Counted from the stretch's first letter, positions 32,609-42,674 are shown. The stretch is DNA of 64,000 bases from Massilia sp. CFBP 13721 (GCF_014842025.1 NZ_JACYUY010000018.1:1-64000); one strand, 5' to 3'. Program-made: numbers and translations. The notes: a model not told the origin generated them from the sequence alone.

Positions 32609-34537
32609 ATGAATTCCTCTGTCTGGCGTTGGTTCGCTTCCCTCGCATTGTTCTTTGGCTGCGCGATCGGCGCTGCGCACGCAGATACCAAGTCTTCGGA
32701 AACTGAAGCCCGGCAGCTTTGGCAGTTGCTCGATTATGTCGCGGTTGACTACCCGGGCGCGGTCCAGCACGGATCGGTCGTCAGCGCGGTCGAGTACGGA
32801 GAAATGAAGGAGTTTACCGTGCGCGCGCAAAGCCAGGTGTCGGCACTGCCGGCGCATCCTTTGCAGGCGGAGTTGAGCACGGCCGCCACACGCCTGAAGC
32901 AGGCGGTCGAAAAAAAGGACACACCGCAACGTGTCGGCGAACTCGCGCGTGACGCGAAACGGCTACTTCTTCAGGCGTACCCGTTCCCTGTTGCGCCGCG
33001 CAGCATGCCAGACTTGTCCCGTGGCGCCACCCTCTACCAGGCGCAATGCGCTGCATGCCACGGGGTTGGCGGCGCGGGTGATGGCCCGATTGCAAGCCGG
33101 CTCGAACCCAAGCCAATCGCGTTCACCGATCAGGAACGGGCCCGTTCCCGTTCACTCATGGCCCTGTATCAGGTGATCAGCCAAGGCGTTCACGGAACGT
33201 CGATGCCCGCCTTTACCAACCTGTCCGAGCACGACCGCTGGTCGCTGGCGTTTCATGTCGGACGACTGTCCTTCGCGGAACCGGATATCAAAGCCGGTGA
33301 GACTGCGTTTGAACGGGATAAAGCCCTGTATTCGGCACTGCCGGACATTAGCGCGCTTGTGACGACAACTGAAGAAGAACTGGCAAAACGATTGCCGCCG
33401 GCGACCGCACGCGCGGCCATGGCATATGCGCGCGCCCACCCGGAAATCATCAGGGAGCAGCAGGAACGCACGGGCATCGCCCTGGCGCGCAAGCTGCTGC
33501 AGGACAGCTTGAATGCATTAAAGAACGGCCAGGGCGTTAATGCCACGAAGCTCGCCTTGTCGGCGTACCTGGACGGCTTTGAACCGCTCGAAGCGACCCT
33601 CGACGCGACCAACCGCCAATTGCTCGTCGATGTGGAACGGACGATGCAACTATACCGGGGCGCGGTTGCAAAGGGCGACGTCGAACGGGCATCCGGGTAC
33701 GCCGGGCAGCTCGACGAATACTTCGTACGTGTCGAGTCTGTCACTGGCCCAGACCGGACCGACGCCACGACGGCATTCGTGGGCGCCTTGACCATCCTCC
33801 TGCGCGAAGGCGTTGAAGCCCTGTTGATCGTGATCGCGATGGTTGCCTTCCTGCGCAAGGCCGAGCGGCCCCAGGCGCTGCGTTATGTGCATGCCGGCTG
33901 GACCTCCGCACTGGCAGCTGGCGTACTGACGTGGCTGGTCGCCACCTACGTCGTCAGCATCAGCGGCGCGAGCCGCGAAGTCACCGAAGGCCTGTCCTCG
34001 CTTTTCGCAGCGGCGGTGCTGCTGTCGGTCGGCCTCTGGATGCACCAGAAGGGCCAGGCTGGACAGTGGCAGGCTTACCTGAAGCAGCACCTCACGGCAG
34101 CGATGGAGAAACGCTCGGCGTGGGCCTTGTTCGCCCTTGCCTTCATTTCCGTCTACCGGGAAGTCTTCGAAACCGTCCTGTTCTATTCCGCACTTGCGGC
34201 CGACGGTAACGGCCCCGCACTGCTAGGCGGCTTCGCTACGGGCCTTGTCCTGCTGGCGGTAATCGCTGCCGTCTTCCTGCGCACCAGTGCCCGCATGCCA
34301 ATCGGTAAGTTCTTCTCGTTCAGTTCGGTATTGGTGGCCGCCCTGGCAGTCGTCCTGGTCGGAAAAGGAATCGCCGGGCTGCAGGAAGCCGGGTGGCTGA
34401 CGGCCACTCCGACGACCGGACCGCGCATGCCCGTCATCGGGCTTTATCCGACGATGCAGACCTATGGGGCACAGCTGGTGTTGCTGCTGGCAGCTGGACT
34501 CGGCTTTGGGTTTAATCTGGTAAAAGCCCGCAAATAG
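32609..34537 (+). CDS. pbrT: PbrT lead-uptake permease (FTR1 family with cytochrome c domain)
   Basis: 642 residues. A signal peptide is followed by a periplasmic region with a heme c motif CAACH (about residue 146) and then an FTR1-type permease. The permease has the two REXXE-like motifs: REGVE (about residue 401) and REVFE (about 517). PbrT is described as a Pb(II) uptake protein of pbr operons; members related to EfeU import iron. The ATG at 32609 is chosen because it precedes the signal peptide directly, while upstream frame residues overlap the operator. Uptake next to a Pb exporter is thought to bring Pb in for controlled export. Confidence 0.85.
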   Translation: MNSSVWRWFASLALFFGCAIGAAHADTKSSETEARQLWQLLDYVAVDYPGAVQHGSVVSAVEYGEMKEFTVRAQSQVSALPAHPLQAELSTAATRLKQAVEKKDTPQRVGELARDAKRLLLQAYPFPVAPRSMPDLSRGATLYQAQCAACHGVGGAGDGPIASRLEPKPIAFTDQERARSRSLMALYQVISQGVHGTSMPAFTNLSEHDRWSLAFHVGRLSFAEPDIKAGETAFERDKALYSALPDISALVTTTEEELAKRLPPATARAAMAYARAHPEIIREQQERTGIALARKLLQDSLNALKNGQGVNATKLALSAYLDGFEPLEATLDATNRQLLVDVERTMQLYRGAVAKGDVERASGYAGQLDEYFVRVESVTGPDRTDATTAFVGALTILLREGVEALLIVIAMVAFLRKAERPQALRYVHAGWTSALAAGVLTWLVATYVVSISGASREVTEGLSSLFAAAVLLSVGLWMHQKGQAGQWQAYLKQHLTAAMEKRSAWALFALAFISVYREVFETVLFYSALAADGNGPALLGGFATGLVLLAVIAAVFLRTSARMPIGKFFSFSSVLVAALAVVLVGKGIAGLQEAGWLTATPTTGPRMPVIGLYPTMQTYGAQLVLLLAAGLGFGFNLVKARK

Positions 34538-34782
34538 TCCTCTTGGTACCAGGAACACACCTGCAGGCTAACGCGCAACGTGCGATGGCTGCCGTGAATG
34601 CGCCTCTCGGTTTTTCTTGCACCCGTCTTTTGAGGGCAGCATTGCAGTTAAGACAGTGAATCGCCACAGCCCATTCAGCATCAGCACAGCGACGCCGGCA
34701 CGCCTGCAGGCCCGCAGGCGTCGCAACCCGGTTTGTCACTGCGCTGACGAATAGTGCACGTGCTGAAAACCCGTATGCCTCT

Positions 34783-35232
34783 TTATTTGACGGCTGAAAC
34801 GACGTAGTTCGATCCTTGCTGGGTGAATTCAACGTCCACTTTCTTGCCGACTGCAAGCTTGTCGAGCAAGGACTTCTCCTTGACGCCGAAAGTCATTGTC
34901 ATTGCAGGCCAATTTAGGGTCTTTACCTGGTCATGATCAAGTGTCACCTTGCCGTTAGCCGGATCCACCGCCTTAACCACGGCTGATGTCTTGTGCACAG
35001 TGCCTTGCTTGTGCGCGCCCTGAGCTTTGCTGTCGGCAGTGTGTTCCTTCATCATGTTCTTACATTCCTGCATGTTCATGTTTTTCATATCCTTCATGTC
35101 CATGCCTTTCATATCGTTCATGTCCATGCAACCATTTTTCATCTCCATACCCTTCATATCGCCCGACTGGGCGAACGTGGCCCCTGAGATAGACAGGGCA
35201 GAAATAAAGGTCAGTTGGGCAATGCGTTTCAT
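34783..35232 (-). CDS. Met-rich periplasmic CusF-like protein
   Basis: 149 residues. A signal peptide ends near GATFAQS, then a Met/Asp/Lys repeat (MKGMDMKDMKNMNMQEC and similar, about residues 25-65). The C-terminal half is a CusF OB-fold with WPAMTMTFGV, whose Trp and Met residues bind Cu(I)/Ag(I) in CusF. It would pass copper to CusCBA. AAGGAG precedes ATG 35232. It lies downstream of cusA on the same strand after a small gene. The Met-rich segment is an addition not found in E. coli CusF. Confidence 0.82.
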   Translation of the reverse strand: MKRIAQLTFISALSISGATFAQSGDMKGMEMKNGCMDMNDMKGMDMKDMKNMNMQECKNMMKEHTADSKAQGAHKQGTVHKTSAVVKAVDPANGKVTLDHDQVKTLNWPAMTMTFGVKEKSLLDKLAVGKKVDVEFTQQGSNYVVSAVK

Positions 35233-35317
35233 GAGATTTCTCCTTACATTAATAAATAAAGTCGTGCGTTCCCGATGGAGCGACACGTTGTTGCGACAAG
35301 ATTAGGTGACGAGTTCG

Positions 35318-35563
35318 TTAATGCTCAGGCTGCTCTTTTGACTTGTTCATCATTTCTATGCACTCCTTCATCATTTGTTCCTTGCCGGTTTTGCTACCCG
35401 ACTGTTTCGGGTTTTCCTGGGCGCGCCGAGCTTGTTCCTGCCGCATGCGCTCTGCCTTGACTTTGCGTCCGTGCTCGATGATTTGCCAATCGGGACCAGC
35501 GAACGCCGGCAGAGTGGCAGCGAATGACATCGCGCTGACTACGGTGACAAGAAATTTCTTCAT
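35318..35563 (-). CDS. small secreted protein of the cus operon
   Basis: 81 residues with a signal peptide (FLVTVVSAMSFAATLPAFAG). The mature part is basic and Gln/Glu-rich and ends with a Met/His-containing tail (MMKECIEMMNKSKEQPEH). AAGGAG lies seven bases before ATG 35563. It is between cusA and the Met-rich CusF-like gene. The CxxMM tail could bind Cu(I), but no family is recognised. Confidence 0.6.
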   Translation of the reverse strand: MKKFLVTVVSAMSFAATLPAFAGPDWQIIEHGRKVKAERMRQEQARRAQENPKQSGSKTGKEQMMKECIEMMNKSKEQPEH

Positions 35564-35685
35564 GATTGACTCCTTGAACGACTGCGAAAATTGAACTCGG
35601 CACAACCTGGCTGCGACAGAGCGTTGATCTCCTGCGCTCCGGCACTGCCGATAGAGCTGCCCTTGAACCACCGTGCAGTGGTACC

Positions 35686-38600
35686 TCATGTGGTTTCATA
35701 ACGGGCCTCCTGGTGCGCGGGTTCCGCGGCGTTTTCTTTTCTTAATTCGCGACGGCGCATCAACTGGTAGACAGCCGGAACCACAAACATCGACAGCAAT
35801 GGCGCCGACAACATGCCGCCAACCATCGGCGCGGCGATACGTTGCATGATCTCCGAGCCGGTACCAGACGCGATCATGATGGGTACCAAGCCTGCGATGA
35901 TCACCGCCACAGTCATGGCCTTCGGCCTCACGCGCTGTACCGCCCCTTCCCGAATGGCATCCAGCAAATCAGCTTCGGATGACCTCCCGGCAGCCAGGCG
36001 GGCTTCCCAGGCATGCTTCAGGTAGAGCAGCATAATCACCCCGAACTCGGCCGCCACGCCGGCAAGCGCAATGAAGCCGACCGCGCTGGCGACCGAAAGG
36101 TGATGCCCGAGGATCCAGAGCAGCCAGATCCCGCCGGCCAGTGCGAACGGCAAGGTGGCCATGATCAGGACGGCTTCGTCAAAGCGCTTGAATGTCAGGT
36201 ACAGGAGGACGAAGATCACCAGTAGCGTCGCTGGTACGACAACCTTGAGCTTCGCGCTGGCGCGTTCCAGGTATTCGAACTGACCCGACCAGGAAATCGA
36301 GTAGCCAGGCTGCAGCTTGACCTCCTTGGCGACAGCCTGCTGCATGTCCCGCACCACCGAGTTCATGTCGCGCCCCCGGATGTCGACGTACACCCAGCCG
36401 GATAGCCGTGCATTTTCGCTTCTGAGCATGGGTGGGCCGTCATTGATGCGGATCGCCGCTACATCTCCCAGGCGAATCTGAGCGCCGCGCGGCGTCAGGA
36501 CCGGTAACTGGCGGAGGTTTTCGACCGAATCCCGGATTTCGCGCGGATAGCGGACATTGATCGGGAAGCGCTGCAGGCCTTCGACAGTCTCGCCGATGTT
36601 GTCGCCTCCAATCGCCGCGGATACGACACTCTGCACATCGGCGATATTCAAGCCGTAGCGGGCTGCCTGGTCACGGTTGATATTGACGTCGATATAACGT
36701 CCGCCGTTGAGGCGTTCGGCAAGTGCCGAAGACACGCCTGGGACCGTCTTGACGATCCGTTCAATTTCCGCGGCAACGCGGTCGATCTCCTGCAGGCTTG
36801 TACCGGCCACCTTGACACCGACCGGACTCTTGATGCCGGTGGCCAGCATGTCGATGCGGTTTCGGATCGGCGGCACCCAGATGTTGGAAAGCCCTGGCAC
36901 TTTCACCACGCGGTCCAGTTCCTCGACCAGCTTATCCGTGGTCATTCCCGGCCGCCATTGATCCCGAGGCTTGAACTGGATCGTGGTCTCGAACATCTCG
37001 AGTGGTGCAGGATCGGTGGCCGTCTCGGCCCGCCCAGCCTTGCCGAAGACGCTTTGCACTTCCGGTACCGTCTTGATCAGGCGGTCCGTCTGCTGCAACA
37101 GCTGCGACACCTTGCCCACCGAAAGCCCTGGCAGCGCCGACGGCATGTACAGGAGGTCGCCTTCGTCGAGAGGCGGCATGAATTCGCCACCGAGCCGCGT
37201 CATCGGCCAGACGGTGATGACGGCGATCACGGCGGCAGCGACCAGGGTCGCCTTTGGAAAGCGCAGCACGCCATCGAGCAAGGGCCGGTAGACAGCGATC
37301 AGGAAGCGATTCAGCGGGTTCTTCTGTTCATCAGGAATCCGTCCACGGATGAGGTAGCCCATCAGGACCGGGATCAAGGTCACGGCGAGGCCCGCGGCCG
37401 CTGCCATGGAATAGGTCTTCGTGAAGGCAAGTGGGGAGAACAGCCGTCCTTCCTGCGCCTCCAGCGTGAACACCGGAATGAACGACAGCACGATGATCAG
37501 CAGCGAAAAGAACAGTGCCGGGCCAACTTCGGCGGCTGCGTCTCCGATGACCCGCCAGCGGGCTTCTCCCTCAAGTTTTGCTCCGGGATGACTGTGATTC
37601 CACGCCTCGATATGCTTGTGTGCGTTCTCGATCATGACCACGGCGGCGTCGACCATCGCGCCTACCGCGATCGCGATACCGCCGAGCGACATGATGTTGG
37701 CGTTCACGCCCTGGTAATGCATGACGATAAAGGCGATCAGGATACCGATCGGCAGTGTCACAATTGCGACCAGCGCGGAGCGCAGATGGAACAGGAAGAT
37801 CGCGCAGACCAGCCCGACGACGATGAATTCTTCGACCAGTTTGTCTCGCAGGTTGTCGACAGCCCGCTGGATCAGGTGCGAGCGGTCATAGGTCGGCACG
37901 ATCTCCACGCCGGGCGGCAAGCTCGGCTTGAGGTCCGCCAGTTTGGCTTTCACCGCATCGATGGTTTCCAGCGCATTTTTCCCGGAGCGCATGACGATGA
38001 CGCCGCCGGCCACTTCGCCCTCCCCGTTCAGTTCGGAAATGCCGCGCCGCATTTCCGGCCCCAGTTGGATGCGCGCGACGTCACCCAGCCGGACGGAAAC
38101 ACCCGCCGCCGAGGTTGTCAGTGGAATCTTGCGGAAGTCATCCAGCGATTGCAGGTAACCGCTCGCACGCACCATGTATTCGGCTTCGCCCAGCTCGAGC
38201 ACCGAGCCGCCGGCCTCCTGGTTGGCCTTTTGCACGGCATCAATGATGACGTTATGCGAGATGTTGTAGGCCCGCAGCTTGTCGGGATCGAGAACGATCT
38301 GGTATTGACGAACCATGCCGCCCAGGCTTGCGACTTCCGACACATTCGGCACCGTCTTGAGCTCGTACTTGAGGAACCAGTCCTGGAACGCGCGCAGCTG
38401 CGACAGGTCCATCTTGCCGCTGCGGTCGACCAGGGCGTACTCGTACACCCAGCCAACGCCACTGGCGTCCGGACCGAGTGCGGTTTTCGCCTGTGGCGGC
38501 AGGCGCGACTGCACCTGATTCAAATATTCCAGCACGCGCGAACGCGCCCAGTAGGGGTCGGTCCCATCCTCGAACAGGATGTAGACGAAGGAGTCGCCAA

Positions 38601-38862
38601 AGAAGGAATAGCCGCGCACCGTTTTCGCGCCAGGTACGGACAGCATCGTCGTCGTCAGCGGATAGGTGACCTGGTTCTCGACAATTTGCGGCGCCTGGCC
38701 CGGATAGGAGGTGCGGATGATCACCTGCACGTCGGACAAGTCGGGGAGTGCGTCGAGCGGAGTACGCTGCAGCGCGTAGATGCCCCAGGCCGTGATCCCG
38801 ACTGTGGCAAGCAGGACCAGGAAGCGATTGAGGATCGACCAGCGAATAAGTTTGGCGATCAT
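35686..38862 (-). CDS. cusA: CusA copper/silver RND pump
   Basis: 1058 residues. Proton-driven export of Cu(I)/Ag(I) with CusB and CusC. TPLDALPDLSDVQVIIRTSYPGQ at the N-terminus and the helix-4 sequence AIAVGAMVDAAVVMIENAH (single Asp, in contrast to the DFG..D of CzcA at 15759) assign it to the monovalent subgroup. Met residues for relay occur in the porter domain. The start ATG 38862 overlaps the cusB stop. Upstream open frame to 39042 is spurious. It ends about 120 bp before the small secreted gene. Confidence 0.92.
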   Translation of the reverse strand: MIAKLIRWSILNRFLVLLATVGITAWGIYALQRTPLDALPDLSDVQVIIRTSYPGQAPQIVENQVTYPLTTTMLSVPGAKTVRGYSFFGDSFVYILFEDGTDPYWARSRVLEYLNQVQSRLPPQAKTALGPDASGVGWVYEYALVDRSGKMDLSQLRAFQDWFLKYELKTVPNVSEVASLGGMVRQYQIVLDPDKLRAYNISHNVIIDAVQKANQEAGGSVLELGEAEYMVRASGYLQSLDDFRKIPLTTSAAGVSVRLGDVARIQLGPEMRRGISELNGEGEVAGGVIVMRSGKNALETIDAVKAKLADLKPSLPPGVEIVPTYDRSHLIQRAVDNLRDKLVEEFIVVGLVCAIFLFHLRSALVAIVTLPIGILIAFIVMHYQGVNANIMSLGGIAIAVGAMVDAAVVMIENAHKHIEAWNHSHPGAKLEGEARWRVIGDAAAEVGPALFFSLLIIVLSFIPVFTLEAQEGRLFSPLAFTKTYSMAAAAGLAVTLIPVLMGYLIRGRIPDEQKNPLNRFLIAVYRPLLDGVLRFPKATLVAAAVIAVITVWPMTRLGGEFMPPLDEGDLLYMPSALPGLSVGKVSQLLQQTDRLIKTVPEVQSVFGKAGRAETATDPAPLEMFETTIQFKPRDQWRPGMTTDKLVEELDRVVKVPGLSNIWVPPIRNRIDMLATGIKSPVGVKVAGTSLQEIDRVAAEIERIVKTVPGVSSALAERLNGGRYIDVNINRDQAARYGLNIADVQSVVSAAIGGDNIGETVEGLQRFPINVRYPREIRDSVENLRQLPVLTPRGAQIRLGDVAAIRINDGPPMLRSENARLSGWVYVDIRGRDMNSVVRDMQQAVAKEVKLQPGYSISWSGQFEYLERASAKLKVVVPATLLVIFVLLYLTFKRFDEAVLIMATLPFALAGGIWLLWILGHHLSVASAVGFIALAGVAAEFGVIMLLYLKHAWEARLAAGRSSEADLLDAIREGAVQRVRPKAMTVAVIIAGLVPIMIASGTGSEIMQRIAAPMVGGMLSAPLLSMFVVPAVYQLMRRRELRKENAAEPAHQEARYETT

Positions 38863-40415
38863 TTCCTGGTGTCTCCCATTCCGCTCATGCCCTGCATCGA
38901 CGGGCCGGCAGGGGAAATGCTGGTGATCTGGAACGCTCCGTCCTTGGTCTGTTGGAACGCGAAGTCCACCGTGTCGCCGACCGCCAGATTTTTCGGTACA
39001 CCTCCTGCCGGGACCTTGAACCCCATTGTCATCGCCGGCCACTTCATGCTTGGGATCGGATCGTGAGAAAACGTGATTTCATCCTTGTTGATATTTTCCA
39101 CCTTGCCGTGGGCACGATGCGTCGTCGGCCCAGAGCTTGGCTTGGCGTCGCCCGCTGGCGCAGGCCCGCTCAGCCGGTTCGTGGTGCCTCGCAGGCTGGC
39201 TTCGGAATCGATCAGGAATTGGCCCGAAACAACAACTTTTTGCCCGACGTCAAGACCTTTGAGGATTTCGGTCTGGCCGTTGCTCTCACGGCCGATCTGT
39301 ACATCGACGGGCATGAATTTGCCCTGGCCTTGTTCAAGCATGACGACACTGCGCGTACCGGTCTGGATCACTGCTTCCGTCGGCACCGTCAAGGTCTCCG
39401 CGCTAGCCGCTGGTGTGAAAGTCACGGTCGCGAACATGCCTGGCACCAGTCGCTGTCCAGGATTGGCCAGTTCGACACGTGCCTTCAGCGTGCGCGTTGC
39501 AGCTTCGACTTCGGGCAGGATAGCGCTGACCTTGCCTTGCAATAGCGTGCCAGGCAGCGCAGGTGTGCGGGCTTCCACCCGGGCGCCTGGACGTACCGCC
39601 GCCGACGCAGCTTCGGGCAGCTCGGCGTTGACCCAGACAGTGCCGAGCCCATTGATCCGGAACATGGGCGCACCCGATGCGATCGTCATCCCTTCACGGA
39701 CAGTCAGTTCTCCGACGACGCCATTGATCGGCGAGCTGACGGTCAAGCGGGCCTGCACCTTGCCGCTGGACTCGACACTAAGGATCTGCGCATCCGTCAT
39801 GCCCGCCAAACGCATACGCTGCCGCGCCCCTTCCACCAGTTCATCCGTGCCGGGGCCTCTCATCTGGCGCACAGTCAGGTATTCTTCCTGCGCCGCGACC
39901 CAGTCGGGCACATACAGTGCCGCGAGAGGCTGTCCCTTTTTTACCGGGTCGAGCGCTGCACGCACGAAGAGCCGTTCGACATAGCCGTTACTGCGCGCCT
40001 GTACCACGGCGACGTCACGCTCGTTGTAGGCCACGTTGCCGACGGCTTCCACGCTGGAGGCGAGCCTGTTCTTCGTGACTTCGGCGGTACGTACGCCAAG
40101 GTTCTGTTCGACTCGAGGACTGATGCTGATCTTGCCCTCGTCGCCAGCCTCGTCCGCGTACACGGGCACCAGTTCCATGTCCATGAAGGGCGACTTGCCC
40201 GGTTTATCGAATTTCTGGCCTGGAACCATCGGGTCATGCCAGTACAACACCTTGCGTCCCTGCGCCTGGTTCACACTTGTTCCCTGGGTAGTGGCCGCTT
40301 GTGGGGCGTTTGCCATACCCATCCCTCGATGCATGCCGAACTTGTACAGGCCGTAGCCGCCAGCACCCACGGCAATTGCCACGAGCAGGGCAATCGTCAG
40401 CTTTTTAGTATCCAT
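38859..40415 (-). CDS. cusB: CusB adaptor with N-terminal metal-binding and C-terminal CusF domains
   Basis: 518 residues. One N-terminal span, then a heavy-metal-binding YWHDPMVPGQ...SPFMDMELVPVY segment (about 58-88), the membrane-fusion core (SNGYVERLFV, VSSPINGVVGELTVREG), and a fused CusF-like domain (about 435-505) with WPAMTMGFKV. E. coli CusB lacks this tail, so this longer version can carry its own chaperone domain. The tail ends in a Met-rich MQGMSGMG. It overlaps cusA by four bases and is 25 bp after cusC. Confidence 0.9.
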   Translation of the reverse strand: MDTKKLTIALLVAIAVGAGGYGLYKFGMHRGMGMANAPQAATTQGTSVNQAQGRKVLYWHDPMVPGQKFDKPGKSPFMDMELVPVYADEAGDEGKISISPRVEQNLGVRTAEVTKNRLASSVEAVGNVAYNERDVAVVQARSNGYVERLFVRAALDPVKKGQPLAALYVPDWVAAQEEYLTVRQMRGPGTDELVEGARQRMRLAGMTDAQILSVESSGKVQARLTVSSPINGVVGELTVREGMTIASGAPMFRINGLGTVWVNAELPEAASAAVRPGARVEARTPALPGTLLQGKVSAILPEVEAATRTLKARVELANPGQRLVPGMFATVTFTPAASAETLTVPTEAVIQTGTRSVVMLEQGQGKFMPVDVQIGRESNGQTEILKGLDVGQKVVVSGQFLIDSEASLRGTTNRLSGPAPAGDAKPSSGPTTHRAHGKVENINKDEITFSHDPIPSMKWPAMTMGFKVPAGGVPKNLAVGDTVDFAFQQTKDGAFQITSISPAGPSMQGMSGMGDTRK

Positions 40416-40440
40416 TTAAAATCCTTGTCCGCCCGGCGTT

Positions 40441-41748
40441 TTAATGCGCGGAGCCGCCATTTCGGGGAAAGAGAAAATTCAGTTGCGCCCACAGGCGGTC
40501 GGTTTCCTGCGCGAGCTGTAAAGCCTGCAGGCGTACGTCGATTTCGCTGCGCCGGGCAGCGAGGATGTCGGCCAGCGCGGCCTTTCCGCCCCGGTAGGCG
40601 GCAGCGATGGCTGTTGTTCGTGAGTTGGCCAGAGGAGTCAGTTCTTCCTCATAGCGGGTTTGTCGCTGCCTGTTCGTATGCCACTCGTTCAACATGGCAC
40701 GCACTTCCGCAACATGGGCACGCAAGGTATCTTCGCGCTCGGCCTTCGCCTGTTCGACCTGGGCCAGCTTCGAAGACAGTTCGCGGTCCTGGCGGTTTTT
40801 CTGGTCCCACTGCAGGGGCACCGAAAGGCCGACCGACAGCATGTCCGAATAGCCTGGGCCGCGTTTTTGTACTGCGACCTCGACGCTCCAGTCCGCTTTC
40901 TTGTTGGCCCTTGCAAGATTCGCTTCACTGACTGCAATGTCTTCCTGCCTGGCCAGCACTGCAAGTTCCGGGTGATGGTTAAGCTGGGTGTCGAGTGTGG
41001 CCTCGTCTAGGCGGATGGTATCGACCGCCGGCTTGTCGCCCAACGGCTGTTGCGCCGCGTCGCCGATCCACCGTGCCAGTGCGATTTTGGCGTTGCCGAT
41101 GCGGCGATTGATATCGCTTGCCTTGTCTTCCAACCCCGCCAGTGCGCTGCGTGAACTGAAGATGTCAGCCTGGCTACCGCGACCGCCCCGATAAGCTGAC
41201 TCCGCCGCTTGAATTTCCAGCTTCGCCTGATCGATCTGTTCTGCAAGTGCGGTCAACATGGCTTCGGCGTAGAAACGGTCCAGCCAGGCCAGCGCGGTCT
41301 CGCGTTCGATTGCCGCGGTCGTAGCCGCCTTTTCCGCAATCGATTTTTCTGCTTCGCGCTCAAATCGTTCGGCACGCAGCCGACGTTTGTCGGATCGCGT
41401 CAGCTCTTGCATCACACCAACGCGACGCATCGTCATGAAGTCTTGCGTCAAGCTGAAGCGGTCTTGTCCATTGATTGGAAGGTTATCGATACCGAGCTTC
41501 AGCACCGGATCGGGGAGCTGGCCAGCTACGACCGACATTTCCCGTGAGGACTGGGCAGCGTAGTCTTTGGCTGCCAGCATGCGCGATCGCTCGACCGCGT
41601 GCCGCTGGGCTTCGGCCAGGGTCAACGGCGTCTCGGCGGCAAACACACCATTGCCCGTGACAATCGATACAACAAGTAAGACTACGCGAAAAGACCGGGC
41701 GGCCGAACGATGCGCCATGCGCGGCGCAATGAAACGTGGGGACGACAT
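40441..41748 (-). CDS. cusC: CusC-like outer-membrane efflux protein
   Basis: 435 residues of the TolC/OEP family. A signal peptide (RVVLLVVSIVTGNGVFAAE) is preceded by a basic stretch. No lipobox Cys is seen, unlike E. coli CusC. OEP landmarks are LTLAEAQRHAVERSRM and ALADILAARRSEID. ATG 41748 is set by GGAGG four bases before it. It opens the cusCBA set and follows the small secreted leader gene at 41824 by about 75 bp. Confidence 0.88.
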   Translation of the reverse strand: MSSPRFIAPRMAHRSAARSFRVVLLVVSIVTGNGVFAAETPLTLAEAQRHAVERSRMLAAKDYAAQSSREMSVVAGQLPDPVLKLGIDNLPINGQDRFSLTQDFMTMRRVGVMQELTRSDKRRLRAERFEREAEKSIAEKAATTAAIERETALAWLDRFYAEAMLTALAEQIDQAKLEIQAAESAYRGGRGSQADIFSSRSALAGLEDKASDINRRIGNAKIALARWIGDAAQQPLGDKPAVDTIRLDEATLDTQLNHHPELAVLARQEDIAVSEANLARANKKADWSVEVAVQKRGPGYSDMLSVGLSVPLQWDQKNRQDRELSSKLAQVEQAKAEREDTLRAHVAEVRAMLNEWHTNRQRQTRYEEELTPLANSRTTAIAAAYRGGKAALADILAARRSEIDVRLQALQLAQETDRLWAQLNFLFPRNGGSAH

Positions 41749-41823
41749 GAAACCTCCAGAATGCATTGAGTAACACCGCCGGCAACAGGAGTGCAGCGAT
41801 GAGGAGTCAAGCAAACTGGAAAA

Positions 41824-42228
41824 TCAAATGCGGTAGCAGCAGTTGCGAACGGCTATCGGCGGCGCCGTCGCGTAGGCGAGGAAGGAGGGAACAGGCGCGC
41901 CACGGGGCGGCTGGAAGGTCAAGGTGTTCAGGCTTACCGGAAGCCCGTACCCGACGGCCACGAAGGGCATTGGGGGTGGCGTCGCAGGCTTGTCGAGCGA
42001 TTGCTTGTCAGTCTGGTGGGAAGCATGGCACAGGCTGGGCTGTTCCATATCCATGTCCTCGCATGCGACCATTTCGGCTTGCGTCACATGCACAGACGAG
42101 GTCGACTGAGCGTCATGCCCCGGCTTCAGCACGGGGCATGCATATGCCGACACAGCAAGCTGCATGAACAGTATGCTGAACAGCACCACTGTTGCGGCAA
42201 TCAGTCTGTATGTGCGAGGAAGTCTCAT
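41824..42228 (-). CDS. small secreted leader protein of the cus operon
   Basis: 134 residues with a signal segment (LIAATVVLFSILFMQLAVSA), scattered Cys and His (YACPVLKPGHDAQ, VACEDMDMEQ, LCHASHQ) and a hydrophobic, Pro-rich C-terminal half ending VRNCCYRI. It has the same plan and operon-leading position as the CzcI-like proteins but no direct sequence match that I can defend. The ATG at 42228 is preferred: the upstream start at 42267 lies inside the -35. Only 10 nt separate the -10 and the ATG, so the mRNA may be leaderless. Confidence 0.6.
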   Translation of the reverse strand: MRLPRTYRLIAATVVLFSILFMQLAVSAYACPVLKPGHDAQSTSSVHVTQAEMVACEDMDMEQPSLCHASHQTDKQSLDKPATPPPMPFVAVGYGLPVSLNTLTFQPPRGAPVPSFLAYATAPPIAVRNCCYRI

Positions 42229-42238
42229 GGTCACGGGC

Positions 42239-42267
42239 AGTCTAGGGCCGTCTACTGTCGTTGTCAA
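42239..42267 (-). promoter_or_regulatory. promoter of the cus operon
   Basis: TTGACA (rc of 42262-42267) and TAGACT (rc of 42239-42244) with a 17-bp spacer. It is the best sigma-70 match in the copper part of the window. The start codon of the leader gene comes 10 nt after the -10. Confidence 0.65.
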
Positions 42268-42364
42268 TTATGCCAACCTTAAACTGCGAAAATGTGTAAC
42301 GCATCCATTTCAGGGATGCTCAGTTTAGGTTGTACTAAACAATGGTGAAAATCTAATCGGTTCA

Positions 42365-42545
42365 GCGGCCTGTCAGACCACGAAACCCTTTCCGACTAGC
42401 CAGCTCGACAGACTCACGGGTGTTCCAGGGAGCACAGCGGTGGATCGATTCAGCCTTGCAGAGCTTGTTGATTGTCTCGACCAAGGTATTGTCGAGCTAT
42501 CACCTTTGCTGCTCCCAAAAGGCTCGATGCCGGTTTTTGGCAGGC
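42365..42545 (-). pseudogene. IS3-family transposase C-terminal relic
   Basis: With one frame change the minus strand reads GDS then DNTLVETINKLCKAESIHRC, then APWNTRESVELASRKGF. This is the DDE-domain end of an IS3-family OrfB, where GDSYDNALAETINGLYKAE is usual. The final Glu of the DDE triad (VETIN) is preserved, but everything else is gone. It marks an old insertion event between the cus operon and the DUF305 gene. Confidence 0.7.
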
Positions 42546-42674
42546 ACTCGATATATTGTATCGACACGTTCACGCACAGGGCGATCGCCGATCGCCGATC
42601 GCACGATGACGAACAGGAAACCAGGAATCAAGCAGGCCGGCACCCCTCGTCGGGATCCCAGCCTGGCTTTGTGC

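Noticed and set aside
36958..39066. 702-codon plus-strand open frame opposite cusA
   Set aside because: Antisense shadow; composition (Arg, His, Gln, Asp) and lack of domains show it is not a gene.
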